A DNA stretch of 64,000 nt from Streptomyces sp. H39-S7 (GCF_027158205.1 NZ_JAPVLU010000019.1:101683-165682); one strand, 5' to 3'; positions 17,320-27,096 are shown, numbered from the stretch's first letter. Notes: generated by a model from the sequence alone, not told the origin. Translations and numbers: made by a program.

Positions 17320-17840
17320 TTAGATGATCGGGCTGTTGTCCATGGCGCTCCAGCGGGGTAGCCCGGTCGGCCATCCGCGCGGGCACTTTCCTCGACAAAG
17401 GATCAGTTCAAGGAAGTCAACCACTCCGCGATCGAAAATGAGCATTTCGGCACATTGCCGAAAGACGACCGCCACACTCCATCCGCTGTCCCCGATCGGC
17501 GGCAGAAGGAGACATGAATCGCCATTCCAGTCATGGTATCCCCAACGCACAATATCGTCCCAGACGCGCAATATTCGCTCGGGGACCCCTCGTTGCCATC
17601 ATGCACCTCATGAAGAATAAGCCGCTCCTCGCGAATGAAATCGAGAAGAGGATCCGTTCCATCGGGATGAGGGATATAGAGATGCCCCGCCACCACGGGA
17701 TATCCGTAACCATCGACAAACTCTCGGTAGTCCATCGGCAATTCGAACCCGAGCCAGTCGTCAATCGCCGCCCAGGACTCCGCCTTCCCAGATCGAAAAT
17801 TCCTTCGCTCTCCGAAAATCATCTCTACTCTTTTACTCAC
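17320..17840 (-). pseudogene. Frameshifted SUKH family gene
   Basis: Two frames together give one complete SUKH protein. The first begins at GTG 17840 (after AGGAGG) and runs through AESWAAIDDWLGFELPMDYR and HEVHDGNEG. The second carries ERILRVWDDIVRWGYHDW through FLELILCRG to a stop at 17320-17322. The switch falls in a C4/G4 tract around 17581-17589. One extra base there would give the expected NEGVPERILRVW join. Either a true one-base deletion or a sequencing error in a homopolymer. The stop abuts the ribosome site of the next SUKH gene. Confidence 0.8.
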
Positions 17841-17913
17841 CGCAAATTCCCCTCCTGTATGTCCGGGCTGAACAAATGGGATCATCGATCCCAGCCGCAC
17901 CAGGTGCTAGGCA

Positions 17914-18243
17914 TCATCTAGCGCGCACTACCGAAAACCGCGGCTCACCCAACTGCTCTATGGTCGGCTGATCCAATGGAGAAATATCGCCGCAGAGCCA
18001 CGCCACCAGAAATCTGGCCAAGGCTCCCGGGCACTCCCAAAAGAAATCACTTCTACTCGCCGTGACCACCGCTACAGCGCGGGAACTTTCGAACCGCCAG
18101 TAGTAGCTATCTCCGGACTGCGAGGCACCCCAGGGCAGAAGCCCCTCGCCATTCACCAACGGACGATACGTGGTGAATTCGGCGTCATAGCTTTCCTGCA
18201 GATCTTCCACATCCGAAGCCACCCCCTCGATGCTCGATGACAT
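17914..18243 (-). pseudogene. N-terminally truncated SUKH family fragment
   Basis: The 109 residues match only the C-terminal half of SMI1/KNR4 proteins: LLPWGASQSGDSYYWRFE, the VAVVTASRSDFFWECPG block and the final ARFLVAWLCGDI. The N-terminal half with the FP-x-DY motif is missing, and upstream frames on this strand do not supply it. ATG 18243 lacks a convincing ribosome site. It reads as a gene remnant in a decaying SUKH array, though a short expressed product cannot be excluded. The gap 18244-18456 shows no other gene. Confidence 0.65.
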
Positions 18244-18456
18244 CCCACCCGTTCGGGGGCCCGGACCTCAGTCCGTCTTTGCGGGCCGTGGCTACGACCA
18301 CGACATCTACCGCCACCAGGTTCGGGCCCGCGGCATCCTTCCGGCCATCGCCCGTTGCAGCACACCCCACGGCAGCGACCTGGGCGCCTATCGGCGTTGT
18401 CAGAGGGAGGCCTGATGATATTCCCGGCCAGTCACATATCAGGGACGAGGGAAGAC

Positions 18457-18993
18457 ATGCCATCGCCATTGGAACGCCTCCAGGCACTGCTCGGTGAGCC
18501 CGAGGAGGCGTGGGGCTGGCCGCGCCGAGAGGTCTGGGATGCCTCCGAACGGCACCTCGGTGTCACGCTGCCCGCAGACTACAAGGCCTTCATGGACGTG
18601 TACGGGCCGGGAACCCTCGGCGGGTACCTCCACCTGGACCGGCCGACGGGTCTCATGACCCCTGCCGAACTCGAGGACTTCTGGTCCCAGGAGGCATGGC
18701 GCGATGCACGGAGAGGGTCGGAGGACCTCTACCCCTTCCCCTTCCACCTCGACCCTGGTGGGCTCATCCGCTGGGGCCACGACGAGCACAGCAGCGAGTA
18801 CTACTTCCTGGCCAGCGACCCGGATCCGGGCAACTGGGAGATCGTGGTCGGCAGCGAGTGCGCAGAGTGGTACCGCACCAGCGGCACCTTCACCGACTTC
18901 CTGATGCGCTGCTTCGACGGCCTCGACCGGGCGCCGTTCATGGACCGCGCCTGGCCCGGAGGCGACGCCCGCTACGAACCCTTCGACATGTAG
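18457..18993 (+). CDS. SMI1/KNR4 (SUKH) family immunity-type protein
   Basis: A 178-residue intact SUKH protein, opposite in strand to the other three: WDASERHLGVTLPADYKAFM, VYGPGTLGGYLHL, GGLIRWGHDEHSSEYYFL and FTDFLMRCF. ATG 18457 follows GACGAGGGAAG; ATG 18415 after GGGAGG is a possible alternative. Its TAG stop ends exactly at the IS630 boundary: TA is the target duplication and G is the first base of the insertion. Restoring the empty site still gives TAG, so the protein end was not altered. Probably an orphan immunity factor. Confidence 0.85.
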   Translation: MPSPLERLQALLGEPEEAWGWPRREVWDASERHLGVTLPADYKAFMDVYGPGTLGGYLHLDRPTGLMTPAELEDFWSQEAWRDARRGSEDLYPFPFHLDPGGLIRWGHDEHSSEYYFLASDPDPGNWEIVVGSECAEWYRTSGTFTDFLMRCFDGLDRAPFMDRAWPGGDARYEPFDM

Positions 18994-19027
18994 TGCTGTG
19001 CCCGGGAAGGCTTGCCAGGTCGGGCGG

Positions 19028-20149
19028 TCAGGCTGCTGTTTGTAGTGGTCTGCCGCCCCATCGGATGCCCTTCTCACTGCGAATGCGGGCACGTTCGCGT
19101 CGTAGAGCTACGAGGAGGTCGGGGTGGCGGGCGTTCTTGTTACGCCACCGCAAATAGGCGTGCAGAGCCCAGGTCCGGGCGGTGTGGTTGGGGTGGTGGG
19201 AGTTGGCGAGGGTGAACTGCCGTAGCGGTCCGAAGTGCGCCTCGATTGGGTTGGCCCAGGAAGCGTAGGTCGGGGTGAAGCACAGCTCGACCTTGTTCTT
19301 GGCTGCCCATCTCTTCATCCGCCAGTTCGTGTGGGCGGAGAGGTTGTCCAGGATCACGTAGATCGGGGCGCCGTCCGGGCGGGCGGCGCGGATCGTTCTC
19401 AGTGCCGCCCAGGTGTGGTCGATGCTCTTGCGGCGCCGGTTGACGCCCCACATCTGGTCATCACCGATCGAGTAGCAGCCGTGGAAGTAGGTGATGCCGT
19501 GGGTGCGGCGGTAGGTCGCCGGGAGGCGGTCGGGGTGACTCTTGGGGGCCCAGCAGGAGTCGGCGGTGGGGCGGATACCGAGCGGGCCGAACTCGTCAAA
19601 GGCGAACGTGCGTTCCGGCCGTTCGTTGATCGCGTATTCGATCCGGTCCAGCTTGGCGTCAAAGTCCGGGTCTGGGGACTCCTTCCAGGTCTTCGTCCTC
19701 TGGAAGGTGATCCCGCGGCGGGCCAGTAAGCCCCGTAGGGCCTCGCGGCCGATCCGAATCGGGCGGACGATGTTGCGTCGTAGGTGATCGGCAAGCTTAC
19801 GGATCGACCAGCGGGTGAAGGGCTTACCGACCCGAGTCGGGCGGGTGGTGGCCGTCTGGATCACGAATTCCTCGTCGTCACCACTGAGCAGGCGGGGACG
19901 GCCTCCCGCCCACCGAGGGTCCAGGCAGGACAGCCCGATCTCGTTGAAGCGGTGGATCACGTCGCGGACGGTGTCCTCGTCAGCCTGGACCAGGCGGGCT
20001 ATGACCGGGGCGGTGCTGCCGCCGGCCGAGGCCAGCAGCATCATCGCCCGTCGAAACCGCACCGAGCTGGTGCTGCCCCTCCGCACGATGTGCTGGAGTT
20101 TCTGCCCCTCCTGCTCGGTCAGCCCGCGGACCCTGACCTGTTGCGCCAC
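19028..20149 (-). CDS. IS630-family transposase
   Basis: A 373-residue DDE transposase. The N-terminal helix-turn-helix region includes RFRRAMMLLASAGGS and VIARLVQADEDTVRDVIHRF. The catalytic core shows the first Asp in AFDEFGPLGIRP, the second in IYVILDNLSAHTN and the Glu in ASWANPIEAHFGPL, giving the DDE triad of the family. Length is normal for IS630. It contains a rare TTA codon (in LRGLLARRG), so full translation may depend on the bldA tRNA. It starts 83 bp inside the right end, after a large hairpin. Confidence 0.95.
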   Translation of the reverse strand: MAQQVRVRGLTEQEGQKLQHIVRRGSTSSVRFRRAMMLLASAGGSTAPVIARLVQADEDTVRDVIHRFNEIGLSCLDPRWAGGRPRLLSGDDEEFVIQTATTRPTRVGKPFTRWSIRKLADHLRRNIVRPIRIGREALRGLLARRGITFQRTKTWKESPDPDFDAKLDRIEYAINERPERTFAFDEFGPLGIRPTADSCWAPKSHPDRLPATYRRTHGITYFHGCYSIGDDQMWGVNRRRKSIDHTWAALRTIRAARPDGAPIYVILDNLSAHTNWRMKRWAAKNKVELCFTPTYASWANPIEAHFGPLRQFTLANSHHPNHTARTWALHAYLRWRNKNARHPDLLVALRRERARIRSEKGIRWGGRPLQTAA

Positions 20150-20161
20150 CCCGCCTCCCCA

Positions 20162-20195
20162 TGCTGGTTGGAAGCGTCGTCACTTCCAACCAGCA
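20162..20195. repeat. Subterminal palindrome of the IS630 element
   Basis: TGCTGGTTGGAAG (20162-20174) pairs perfectly with CTTCCAACCAGCA (20183-20195), 8-base loop, immediately upstream of the transposase start. It could be a transposase-binding site, an operator, or a hairpin that limits read-in transcription. Confidence 0.75.
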
Positions 20196-20231
20196 CAACG
20201 AGCAACCCGGCGAAGGTTCCCGGTCACAGCA

Positions 20232-20675
20232 CTAGCGCGCTGCCAGTTCGAACCACATCAGCTTGCCGGAGAGTCCGAAGGGCTCCTCCCCCAGTGCGTA
20301 TCCACCGCAGCGGTCCGCGAACAGGTCCAGCAGGAAGAGGCCGCGCCCGCCGTCCGCGTCCGGATCCGGATCCGGCGCCAACGCTGCCGGAAGTTCCGGG
20401 TTGTTGTCCCGGACCGTCACCCGCAGGCGGTGCGGTTGCCACATCACCCGCAGGGAGGCCGGGCCCTGCGCGTAGCGGTACGCGTTCGTCGCCAGTTCGG
20501 AGGTCAACAGCGCCGCCGTGTCGACCAGTTCGCGTAAACCGTGCGCCACGAGGACCGCCCGGACGGTCGTCCGGGCGACACCGGGCGCGCGCGGATCGTG
20601 CGGCAGTTGGAGTGCGTACTCCCACGCTTCGCTGGGAGTGGGGCGATCGGGACAGGGCGGTTGCATGGCATACAT
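20232..20675 (-). CDS. ATP-binding protein, anti-sigma-factor type (HATPase_c_2)
   Basis: A 147-residue GHKL ATPase domain of the RsbW/SpoIIAB-like kind numerous in Streptomyces. The N-box is LLTSELATNAYRYA; the G1 region includes RVTVRDNNPELP and the G2 loop GGRGLFLLDLFA. Such proteins bind ATP and regulate sigma factors or partner proteins. Codon 47 is the rare TTA (20535-20537), implying bldA dependence. The TAG stop uses the terminal base of IS630; without the insertion the frame would run six codons further. Divergent from the XRE/DUF397 pair, as in whiJ/abaA-like loci. Confidence 0.88.
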   Translation of the reverse strand: MYAMQPPCPDRPTPSEAWEYALQLPHDPRAPGVARTTVRAVLVAHGLRELVDTAALLTSELATNAYRYAQGPASLRVMWQPHRLRVTVRDNNPELPAALAPDPDPDADGGRGLFLLDLFADRCGGYALGEEPFGLSGKLMWFELAAR

Positions 20676-20821
20676 GGGCTTCTCCGGGCCGAGTTGGAGT
20701 GGCGTGCGTCACACTGTAGGACGGATAGTTAGATGGTTTCTACCAAACACGGTAAATCCATCGACTTGTGGACCCTCGGGGCCCAGAACGGCAGACTTGG
20801 CGTGATCGGAAAGAGGGGCCA

Positions 20822-21673
20822 ATGCCGCCGAGGACAACGCCAACTGCGCGACAGCAGCGCCTGGGTGCCGAGATGCGCAAGCTTCGGGAGAAGGCGGGGA
20901 TGTCCGCCCGCGAGGCCGGGGCGTTGCTGGGCGGGGACCAGGCGCGGATCAGCAACATCGAGACCGGCCGGGTCGGGCTCAGCGCGGACCGGGTCAGAAC
21001 GCTGGCCTGCAACTACGACTGCTCGGACGGCCAGCTGATCGAAGCCCTGACCGAGATGACCGGCGAGCGCAAACGTCAGTGGTGGGAGGAGTACCGCGGC
21101 GTCCTGCCGCCCGGCATGCTCGACATCGCCGAGCTGGAGCACCACGCCGTCGAGCTGCGCACCGCGCAGACCGTCAGCCTGCCGGGCCTGCTGCAGACCG
21201 TCGACCACGCACGGGCCGTCTTCCGCGAGGTGGTACCCACGCTGCCGCCCCCGGAGATCGAACACCGACTCTCACACCGGATCAAGCGGCAGGCCGTTCT
21301 CTACCGGGACGCCCCGCTCCCCTACACCGCAGTCATCCACGAGGCCGCCCTGCGGATGCAGTTCGGCGGCCGGACGGCCTCGCGGGAGCAGTTGCAGCAC
21401 ATCCTGGACGTGAGCGAGCGGGACAGCGTCACCGTCACGGTGATCCCCTTCGCCGCGGGCGGCTTCCCCGGCTCCGGTCAGACGATCGCCTACGCGTCCG
21501 GCGCAGTCCCGCAGCTGGACACCGTGCTGCTCGATCAGTCGCATGGTCCGGCGCTCCTGGACGCCGAGGCTCAGCTGGCCAAGTACCGCAGCATCCTGGA
21601 CGGCCTTGACCTGGTGGCTCTCGAGCCCGGAGAGTCCCGGGACTTCATCCGCGCGATCGCCCAGAGCCTCTGA
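20822..21673 (+). CDS. XRE-family regulator with DUF5753 domain (WhiJ-like)
   Basis: A 283-residue regulator. The N-terminal helix-turn-helix (about 15-70) reads LGAEMRKLREKAGMSAREAG then QARISNIETGRVG. The C-terminal DUF5753 domain (about 95-270) includes QTVSLPGLLQTVDHARAV and VTVIPFAAGGFPGSGQT. This is the whiJ-type arrangement: XRE-DUF5753, a DUF397 partner and a divergent ATPase. Such units influence development and antibiotic production in Streptomyces. ATG 20822 has GAGGGG upstream. The DUF397 gene starts 16 bases after its stop. Confidence 0.92.
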   Translation: MPPRTTPTARQQRLGAEMRKLREKAGMSAREAGALLGGDQARISNIETGRVGLSADRVRTLACNYDCSDGQLIEALTEMTGERKRQWWEEYRGVLPPGMLDIAELEHHAVELRTAQTVSLPGLLQTVDHARAVFREVVPTLPPPEIEHRLSHRIKRQAVLYRDAPLPYTAVIHEAALRMQFGGRTASREQLQHILDVSERDSVTVTVIPFAAGGFPGSGQTIAYASGAVPQLDTVLLDQSHGPALLDAEAQLAKYRSILDGLDLVALEPGESRDFIRAIAQSL

Positions 21674-21689
21674 AAGGCAGGACCACTCC

Positions 21690-21881
21690 ATGTCGGACTG
21701 GCAGAAGTCGTCGTACTGCGGTGAGAGCAGCAACTGCATACAGCTCGCCACCACCGGCCCCCGCGTAGCCCTACGCGAAAGCACCGCACCCGGGGTGGTC
21801 GTCACCACCACGCCCGCCCGGCTGCGGGCGTTCCTCGCCAGGGTCAAGGCGGGAGCCGCCGACGTGCCGCGTCAGGCGTAG
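21690..21881 (+). CDS. DUF397 small protein
   Basis: A 63-residue DUF397 protein: the WQKSSYCGESSNCIQLA start is the family hallmark (W-x-KSS-x-x-x-x-x-NC), followed by ALRESTAPG and a short helical tail. DUF397 proteins are small partners of the adjacent XRE-DUF5753 regulators and may modulate their DNA binding. An AAAGGCAGGA ribosome site precedes ATG 21690. Same transcript as the regulator. Confidence 0.93.
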   Translation: MSDWQKSSYCGESSNCIQLATTGPRVALRESTAPGVVVTTTPARLRAFLARVKAGAADVPRQA

Positions 21882-22009
21882 GCTCGGGCGCGGCGCAGCC
21901 GACGCCGCCCTGGCGTGCCGCCCCGCGGGCGTGGCGGAATACGATGCGAGGGGCGCGGCCGGCCCACCCCTTGGCCGACACAATTCGACGGAACAGGACC
22001 ACCCTCACC

Positions 22010-23521
22010 GTGACTGCACTGACACTCAGCACTTCCTCCGGCGCAGCGTTGCGCGCGGATGCCGTTGTCATCGGCGTGACCAAGGGCGCCAAGGGCCCCG
22101 AGGTCGCCGCCGGTGCGGAGGCCGTGGACGCCGCGTTCGACGGCAAGCTCGCCGCGACGCTGGAACTCCTCGGCGCCTCCGGTGGCGAGGGCGAGGTGAC
22201 GAAGCTCCCGGCTCCGTCCGGCGTGAAGTCGGCGGTGGTGCTCGCTGTGGGTCTGGGTGCGACGCCCGCCGACGGTGCCGGCTACGACGCCGAGGCGCTG
22301 CGCAGGGCCGCCGGTGCGGCGGCGCGTGCGCTGAGCGGGACGAAGAAGGCGGCGTTCGCGCTGCCGGCCGTGGACGCGGCGGGCGTGGAGGCGGTGGCGA
22401 CCGGCGCACTGCTGGGCGCGTACGCGTACACGGCGTACCGGGTGGACAGCGCCTCCGGCAAGGGTCCGCTGGGCGAGATCGCCCTGGTGGGTGCCAAGCC
22501 GCGCGACAAGGCGCACAAGGCCGCGGCCGAGCGGGCGACCGCGGTGGCCGAGGAGGTCAACCGGGCGCGTGACCTGATCAACATGCCGCCGAACGACCTG
22601 AACCCGAAGGCCTTCGCGGCCGCGGTCCAGGCCGCGGGCAAGGAGCACGGCCTCAAGGTCGAGGTGCTCGACGAGAAGGCGCTGGTCAAGGGCGGTTTCG
22701 GCGGCATCATGGGCGTCGGCCGGGGCTCGGCGACCCCGCCGCGGCTGGTGAAGGTGGCGTACACCCACCCCAAGGCGAAGAAGACCGTCGCGCTCGTCGG
22801 CAAGGGCATCACGTACGACTCGGGCGGCATCTCCCTGAAGCCCCCGGGCCACAACGAGACGATGAAGTGCGACATGGCCGGCGCGGCCGCCGTGTTCGCG
22901 ACCGTCGTGGCGGCGGCCAAGCTGGGCGTGCAGGTCAACGTGACCGGCTGGCTGGCGCTGGCGGAGAACATGCCGGGCGGCAACGCGACGCGCCCCGGTG
23001 ACGTGCTGAAGATGTACTCGGGCAAGACCGTCGAGGTGCTCAACACGGACGCCGAGGGCCGGCTGGTCCTGGCGGACGCGCTGACGCGCGCCTCGGAGGA
23101 GAACCCGGACGCGATCGTGGACGTGGCGACGCTGACCGGCGCGATGGTGCTGGCGCTCGGCACCCGTACGTTCGCGATCATGTCGAACGACGACGGCTTC
23201 CGTACCTCGGTGCACGAGACGGCGACGGAGGCGGGCGAGCAGGCGTGGCCGATGCCGATGCCGCCGGAGCTCCTCAAGGCGATGGACTCGCCGGTCGCGG
23301 ACATCGCGAACATGGGCGAGCGGATGGGCGGCGGCCTGGTGGCCGGTCTGTTCCTCCAGGAGTTCGTGGGCGAGGGCATCACCTGGGCGCACCTGGACAT
23401 CGCGGGCCCGGCGTTCAACGAGGGCGCGCCGTTCGGCTACACCCCCAAGGGCGGCGCCGGCACGGCGGTCCGCACCCTGGTCCGGCTGGTCGAGAAGGCC
23501 GCCGCCGGCGACGTTCTGTAG
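22010..23521 (+). CDS. pepA: Leucyl aminopeptidase (M17 family)
   Basis: A 503-residue di-metal aminopeptidase releasing N-terminal residues, notably Leu, during protein turnover. The catalytic C-terminal domain has the metal/active-site blocks VGKGITYDSGGISLKP (Lys and Asp), MKCDMAGAAAVFA, and the M17 signature NTDAEGRLVLAD. The N-terminal domain (1-170) is the usual hexamer-forming region. GTG 22010 follows GGAACAGGACC. It is a single gene ended by a strong hairpin. Confidence 0.96.
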   Translation: MTALTLSTSSGAALRADAVVIGVTKGAKGPEVAAGAEAVDAAFDGKLAATLELLGASGGEGEVTKLPAPSGVKSAVVLAVGLGATPADGAGYDAEALRRAAGAAARALSGTKKAAFALPAVDAAGVEAVATGALLGAYAYTAYRVDSASGKGPLGEIALVGAKPRDKAHKAAAERATAVAEEVNRARDLINMPPNDLNPKAFAAAVQAAGKEHGLKVEVLDEKALVKGGFGGIMGVGRGSATPPRLVKVAYTHPKAKKTVALVGKGITYDSGGISLKPPGHNETMKCDMAGAAAVFATVVAAAKLGVQVNVTGWLALAENMPGGNATRPGDVLKMYSGKTVEVLNTDAEGRLVLADALTRASEENPDAIVDVATLTGAMVLALGTRTFAIMSNDDGFRTSVHETATEAGEQAWPMPMPPELLKAMDSPVADIANMGERMGGGLVAGLFLQEFVGEGITWAHLDIAGPAFNEGAPFGYTPKGGAGTAVRTLVRLVEKAAAGDVL

Positions 23522-23600
23522 CCGACGGGTTCACGCGGGATCCGGGCATGCTTCCGGCGGCGCGTTTCAGCCGGAATGCAGTGCTCGCTTGTACGAACGT

Positions 23601-23630
23601 ACGGCCCCGGGCTAGCACGCCCGGGGCCGT
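23601..23630 (+). terminator. Terminator after pepA
   Basis: ACGGCCCCGGGC (23601-23612) pairs perfectly with GCCCGGGGCCGT (23619-23630), 6-base loop. The rest of the gap to lpd (23631-23890) has only a short TTTTCA-N3-TTTTCA direct repeat at 23799-23813 and no recognisable gene. Confidence 0.85.
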
Positions 23631-23890
23631 CCGCGCGACCGGGCAGGTGTTCGCCCTCAGCGAGATTCCAGCGCCCGGAGTGCCCCTTACGGGCCAGTAG
23701 CCTCCCAGGATGAGGCTTAAGTCCGTCTCAGACCACGGCCCGGTGACCCGTCCGCCGCGAACAAGTGCGAAGATGTTGGTCGGCACGACAGGGCCCAGTT
23801 TTCAAAGTTTTCAGACATAGCGGCCGATAAACAGCCGCCGCCCGGTCACCACAGACCGGCTCCGGCGTACCCATGCATGGAGGACGTGAC

Positions 23891-25279
23891 GTGGCGAACG
23901 ACGCCAGCACCGTTTTCGACCTAGTGATCCTCGGCGGCGGCAGTGGCGGTTACGCCGCGGCGCTGCGCGCGGCGCAGCTGGGCCTGGACGTCGCCCTGAT
24001 CGAGAAGAACAAGCTCGGTGGCACGTGTCTGCACAACGGCTGCATCCCCACAAAGGCTCTGCTGCACGCGGGCGAGATCGCCGACCAGGCTCGTGAGAGC
24101 GAGCAGTTCGGTGTCAAGACCACCTTCGATGGCATCGACATGGCGGGTGTCCACAAGTACAAGGACGACGTGATCGCGGGCCTGTACAAGGGTCTGCAGG
24201 GGCTGGTCGCCAGCCGCAAGATCACTTACGTCGCGGGTGAGGGCCGGGTGTCCTCCCCCACCACCGTCGATGTGAACGGCGAGCGCTACACGGGCCGCCA
24301 CCTCCTGCTGGCGACCGGCTCCGTGCCGAAGTCGCTGCCGGGCCTGAACATCGACGGCGACCGCATCATCTCCTCGGACCACGCGCTGGTCCTGGACCGC
24401 GTCCCGAAGTCCGCGATCGTGCTGGGCGGCGGCGTCATCGGCGTCGAGTTCGCCTCCGCGTGGAAGTCCTTCGGCGCGGACATCACGATCGTCGAGGGCC
24501 TGCCGCACCTGGCCCCGCTCGAGGACGAGAACAGCTCCAAGCTGCTGGAGCGCGCGTTCCGCAAGCGCGGCATCAAGTTCAACCTCGGCACCTTCTTCGA
24601 GAAGGCGGAGTACACGGCCGACGGTGTGAAGGTGACCCTCGCCGACGGCAAGACGTTCGAGGCCGAGCTGCTGCTCGTCGCCGTCGGCCGCGGCCCGGTC
24701 TCGCAGGGCCTGGGTTACGAGGAGGCCGGCGTCGCGATCGACCGCGGCTACGTCATCGTCGACGAGTACATGCAGACCAACGTGCCCACGATCTCGGCCG
24801 TCGGTGACCTCGTCCCGACCCTCCAGCTCGCGCACGTCGGCTTCGCCGAGGGCATCCTGGTAGCCGAGCGGCTGGCCGGTCTCAAGGCCGTGCCGATCGA
24901 CTACGACGGTGTGCCGCGCGTCACGTACTGCCACCCGGAGGTCGCCTCCGTCGGTATCACCGAGGCGAAGGCCAAGGAGCTGTACGGCGCCGACAAGGTC
25001 GTCACCCTGAAGTACAACCTCGCGGGCAACGGCAAGAGCAAGATCCTCAAGACCGCGGGCGAGATCAAGCTCGTCCAGGTCAGGGATGGTGCCGTCGTCG
25101 GCGTCCACATGGTCGGTGACCGTATGGGCGAGCAGGTCGGCGAAGCCCAGCTGATCTACAACTGGGAAGCGCTGCCGGCCGAGGTCGCCCAGCTCATCCA
25201 CGCGCACCCGACGCAGAGCGAGGCGCTCGGCGAGGCCCACCTGGCCCTCGCGGGCAAGCCGCTGCACTCGCACGACTAA
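23891..25279 (+). CDS. lpd: Dihydrolipoyl dehydrogenase (E3)
   Basis: A 462-residue flavoprotein that reoxidises dihydrolipoamide on E2 with NAD+. The FAD-binding loop [14 protein letters not shown] is at 15-28, the redox disulfide in [11 protein letters not shown] is Cys46/Cys51, the NAD fold is [11 protein letters not shown], and the C-terminal [12 protein letters not shown] holds the active-site His-Glu pair. GTG 23891 follows GGAGG. sucB, encoding the lipoylated E2, starts 50 bp downstream, so E3 and E2 are co-transcribed. lipB and lipA, which make and attach lipoate, are in the same window. Confidence 0.97.
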   Translation: MANDASTVFDLVILGGGSGGYAAALRAAQLGLDVALIEKNKLGGTCLHNGCIPTKALLHAGEIADQARESEQFGVKTTFDGIDMAGVHKYKDDVIAGLYKGLQGLVASRKITYVAGEGRVSSPTTVDVNGERYTGRHLLLATGSVPKSLPGLNIDGDRIISSDHALVLDRVPKSAIVLGGGVIGVEFASAWKSFGADITIVEGLPHLAPLEDENSSKLLERAFRKRGIKFNLGTFFEKAEYTADGVKVTLADGKTFEAELLLVAVGRGPVSQGLGYEEAGVAIDRGYVIVDEYMQTNVPTISAVGDLVPTLQLAHVGFAEGILVAERLAGLKAVPIDYDGVPRVTYCHPEVASVGITEAKAKELYGADKVVTLKYNLAGNGKSKILKTAGEIKLVQVRDGAVVGVHMVGDRMGEQVGEAQLIYNWEALPAEVAQLIHAHPTQSEALGEAHLALAGKPLHSHD

Positions 25280-25329
25280 GCCCCTCAGCACGCACCCATC
25301 CGCACAGATCGTTAGGAGCAACCGCAACC

Positions 25330-27096
25330 ATGGCGGTTTCCGTAACCCTTCCGGCGCTCGGCGAGAGCGTGACCGAGGGCACCGTCACCCGTTGGCTCAA
25401 GGCCGAGGGTGAACGCGTCGAGGCAGACGAGCCGCTGCTCGAGGTGTCGACCGACAAGGTCGACACCGAGATCCCGTCGCCCGCCTCCGGCATCCTGGCC
25501 TCCATCAAGGTGGCCGAGGACGAGACGGTCGAGGTCGGCGCCGAGCTGGCCATCATCGACGACGGCTCGGGCGCGCCCGCCGCCGAGGCTCCGGCCGCGG
25601 CTCCCGCCGAGGTCCCCTCCACCGAGGCGTCCACCCCGGCCGAGGCCCCCGCGCCGGCCCCCGTCGCCGAGGCCCCCGCTGCCGAAGCCCCCGCGGCTTC
25701 CTCCGGCTCCTCCGAGGGAACCCCGGTCCTGCTGCCCGCACTGGGCGAGTCGGTCACCGAGGGCACCGTCACCCGTTGGCTGAAGGCGGTCGGCGAGACC
25801 GTCGAGGCCGACGAGCCGCTGCTCGAGGTCTCCACGGACAAGGTCGACACCGAGATCCCGGCCCCGACCGGTGGTGTCCTCCTGGAGATCCTCATCAACG
25901 AGGACGAGACCGCCGAGGTCGGCACCAAGCTCGCCGTCATCGGCGCCGCGGGTGCCGCTCCGGCCGCTGCCCCGGCCGCCGCCGCTCCGGCTCCGGCCCC
26001 CGCCGCTCCGGCCCCCGCGCCCGCTCCGGCCCCCGCCGCTCCGGCCCCCGCGCCCGCCCCGGCCCCGCAGGCCCAGGCACCGGCTCCGGCCGCGCCCGCC
26101 GCCCCGGCTCCGGCACCCGCCGCTCCCGCCCAGGCCCCGGCCGCCGCTCCGGCGCCGGCCTCCTCGGGTGACGACGGCGCCTACGTGACCCCCCTGGTCC
26201 GTAAGCTCGCCTCCGAGAACGGCGTGACCCTGTCGTCGGTCAAGGGCACCGGCGTCGGTGGCCGCATCCGCAAGCAGGACGTCATCGCCGCCGCGGAGGC
26301 CGCCAAGGCCGCTGCGGCGAGCGCCGCCGCCCCGGCCGCCGCGTCCGCTCCGAAGGCCGCCCCCGTGGCGTCCCCGCTGCGTGGCCAGACGGTCAAGATG
26401 ACCCGCATGCGCAAGGTCATCGGCGACAACATGATGAAGGCGCTGCACAGCCAGGCGCAGCTCACCAGCGTGGTCGAGGTGGACATCACCAAGATCATGC
26501 AGATGCGCAACAAGGCCAAGGACGCGTTCGCGCAGCGCGAGGGCGTCAAGCTCTCGCCGATGCCGTTCTTCGTCAAGGCCGCGGCCCAGGCGCTGAAGGC
26601 CCACCCGGTCGTCAACGCCCGGATCAACGAGGACGAAGGCACCATCACCTACTTCGACTCCGAGAACATCGGTATCGCGGTGGACTCCGAGAAGGGTCTG
26701 ATGACTCCGGTCATCAAGGGTGCGGGCGACCTCAACATCGCGGGTATCTCCAAGCGGACCGCGGAGCTGGCCGGCAAGGTCCGGGCGAGCAAGATCAGCC
26801 CGGACGAGCTGTCCGGCGCCACCTTCACGATCAGCAACACCGGCTCGCGCGGTGCGCTGTTCGACACGGTGATCGTGCCCCCGAACCAGGCCGCCATCCT
26901 GGGCATCGGCGCGACCGTCAAGCGTCCGGTGGTCATCGAGACCGCCGAGGGCACCGTCATCGGCGTCCGCGACATGACGTACCTGGCGCTCTCCTACGAC
27001 CACCGCCTGGTGGACGGTGCCGACGCGGCCCGTTACCTGACGGCCGTCAAGGAGATCCTGGAAGCGGCCGAGTTCGAGACCGAGATCGGTCTCTAG
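25330..27096 (+). CDS. sucB: Dihydrolipoamide acyltransferase E2 (2-oxoglutarate dehydrogenase type), two lipoyl domains
   Basis: A 588-residue E2. Two near-identical lipoyl domains carry the lipoylation Lys in DKVDTEIP at Lys43 and Lys171. They are joined to the rest by long Ala/Pro linkers (about 78-128 and 205-280). The peripheral-subunit binding domain is about 285-318 ([14 protein letters not shown]). The catalytic domain ends with SYDHRLVDG (His558, Asp562). It transfers succinyl or acyl groups to CoA. Actinobacterial E2s can serve both pyruvate and 2-oxoglutarate complexes, so the substrate is not fully certain. GGAG precedes ATG 25330. Confidence 0.95.
   Translation: MAVSVTLPALGESVTEGTVTRWLKAEGERVEADEPLLEVSTDKVDTEIPSPASGILASIKVAEDETVEVGAELAIIDDGSGAPAAEAPAAAPAEVPSTEASTPAEAPAPAPVAEAPAAEAPAASSGSSEGTPVLLPALGESVTEGTVTRWLKAVGETVEADEPLLEVSTDKVDTEIPAPTGGVLLEILINEDETAEVGTKLAVIGAAGAAPAAAPAAAAPAPAPAAPAPAPAPAPAAPAPAPAPAPQAQAPAPAAPAAPAPAPAAPAQAPAAAPAPASSGDDGAYVTPLVRKLASENGVTLSSVKGTGVGGRIRKQDVIAAAEAAKAAAASAAAPAAASAPKAAPVASPLRGQTVKMTRMRKVIGDNMMKALHSQAQLTSVVEVDITKIMQMRNKAKDAFAQREGVKLSPMPFFVKAAAQALKAHPVVNARINEDEGTITYFDSENIGIAVDSEKGLMTPVIKGAGDLNIAGISKRTAELAGKVRASKISPDELSGATFTISNTGSRGALFDTVIVPPNQAAILGIGATVKRPVVIETAEGTVIGVRDMTYLALSYDHRLVDGADAARYLTAVKEILEAAEFETEIGL

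Larger units (their letters stand above)
18993..20232. mobile_element. IS630-family insertion sequence, complete
   Basis: A 1240-bp element bounded by 16-bp terminal inverted repeats: GTGCTGTGCCCGGGAA at 18993-19008 and TTCCCGGTCACAGCAC at 20217-20232 (15 of 16 match). It is flanked by TA at 18991-18992 and 20233-20234, the target duplication diagnostic of the IS630/Tc1/mariner group. One intact transposase gene fills it on the minus strand. Intact ends, target duplication and transposase indicate a recent and potentially active insertion. Confidence 0.95.
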
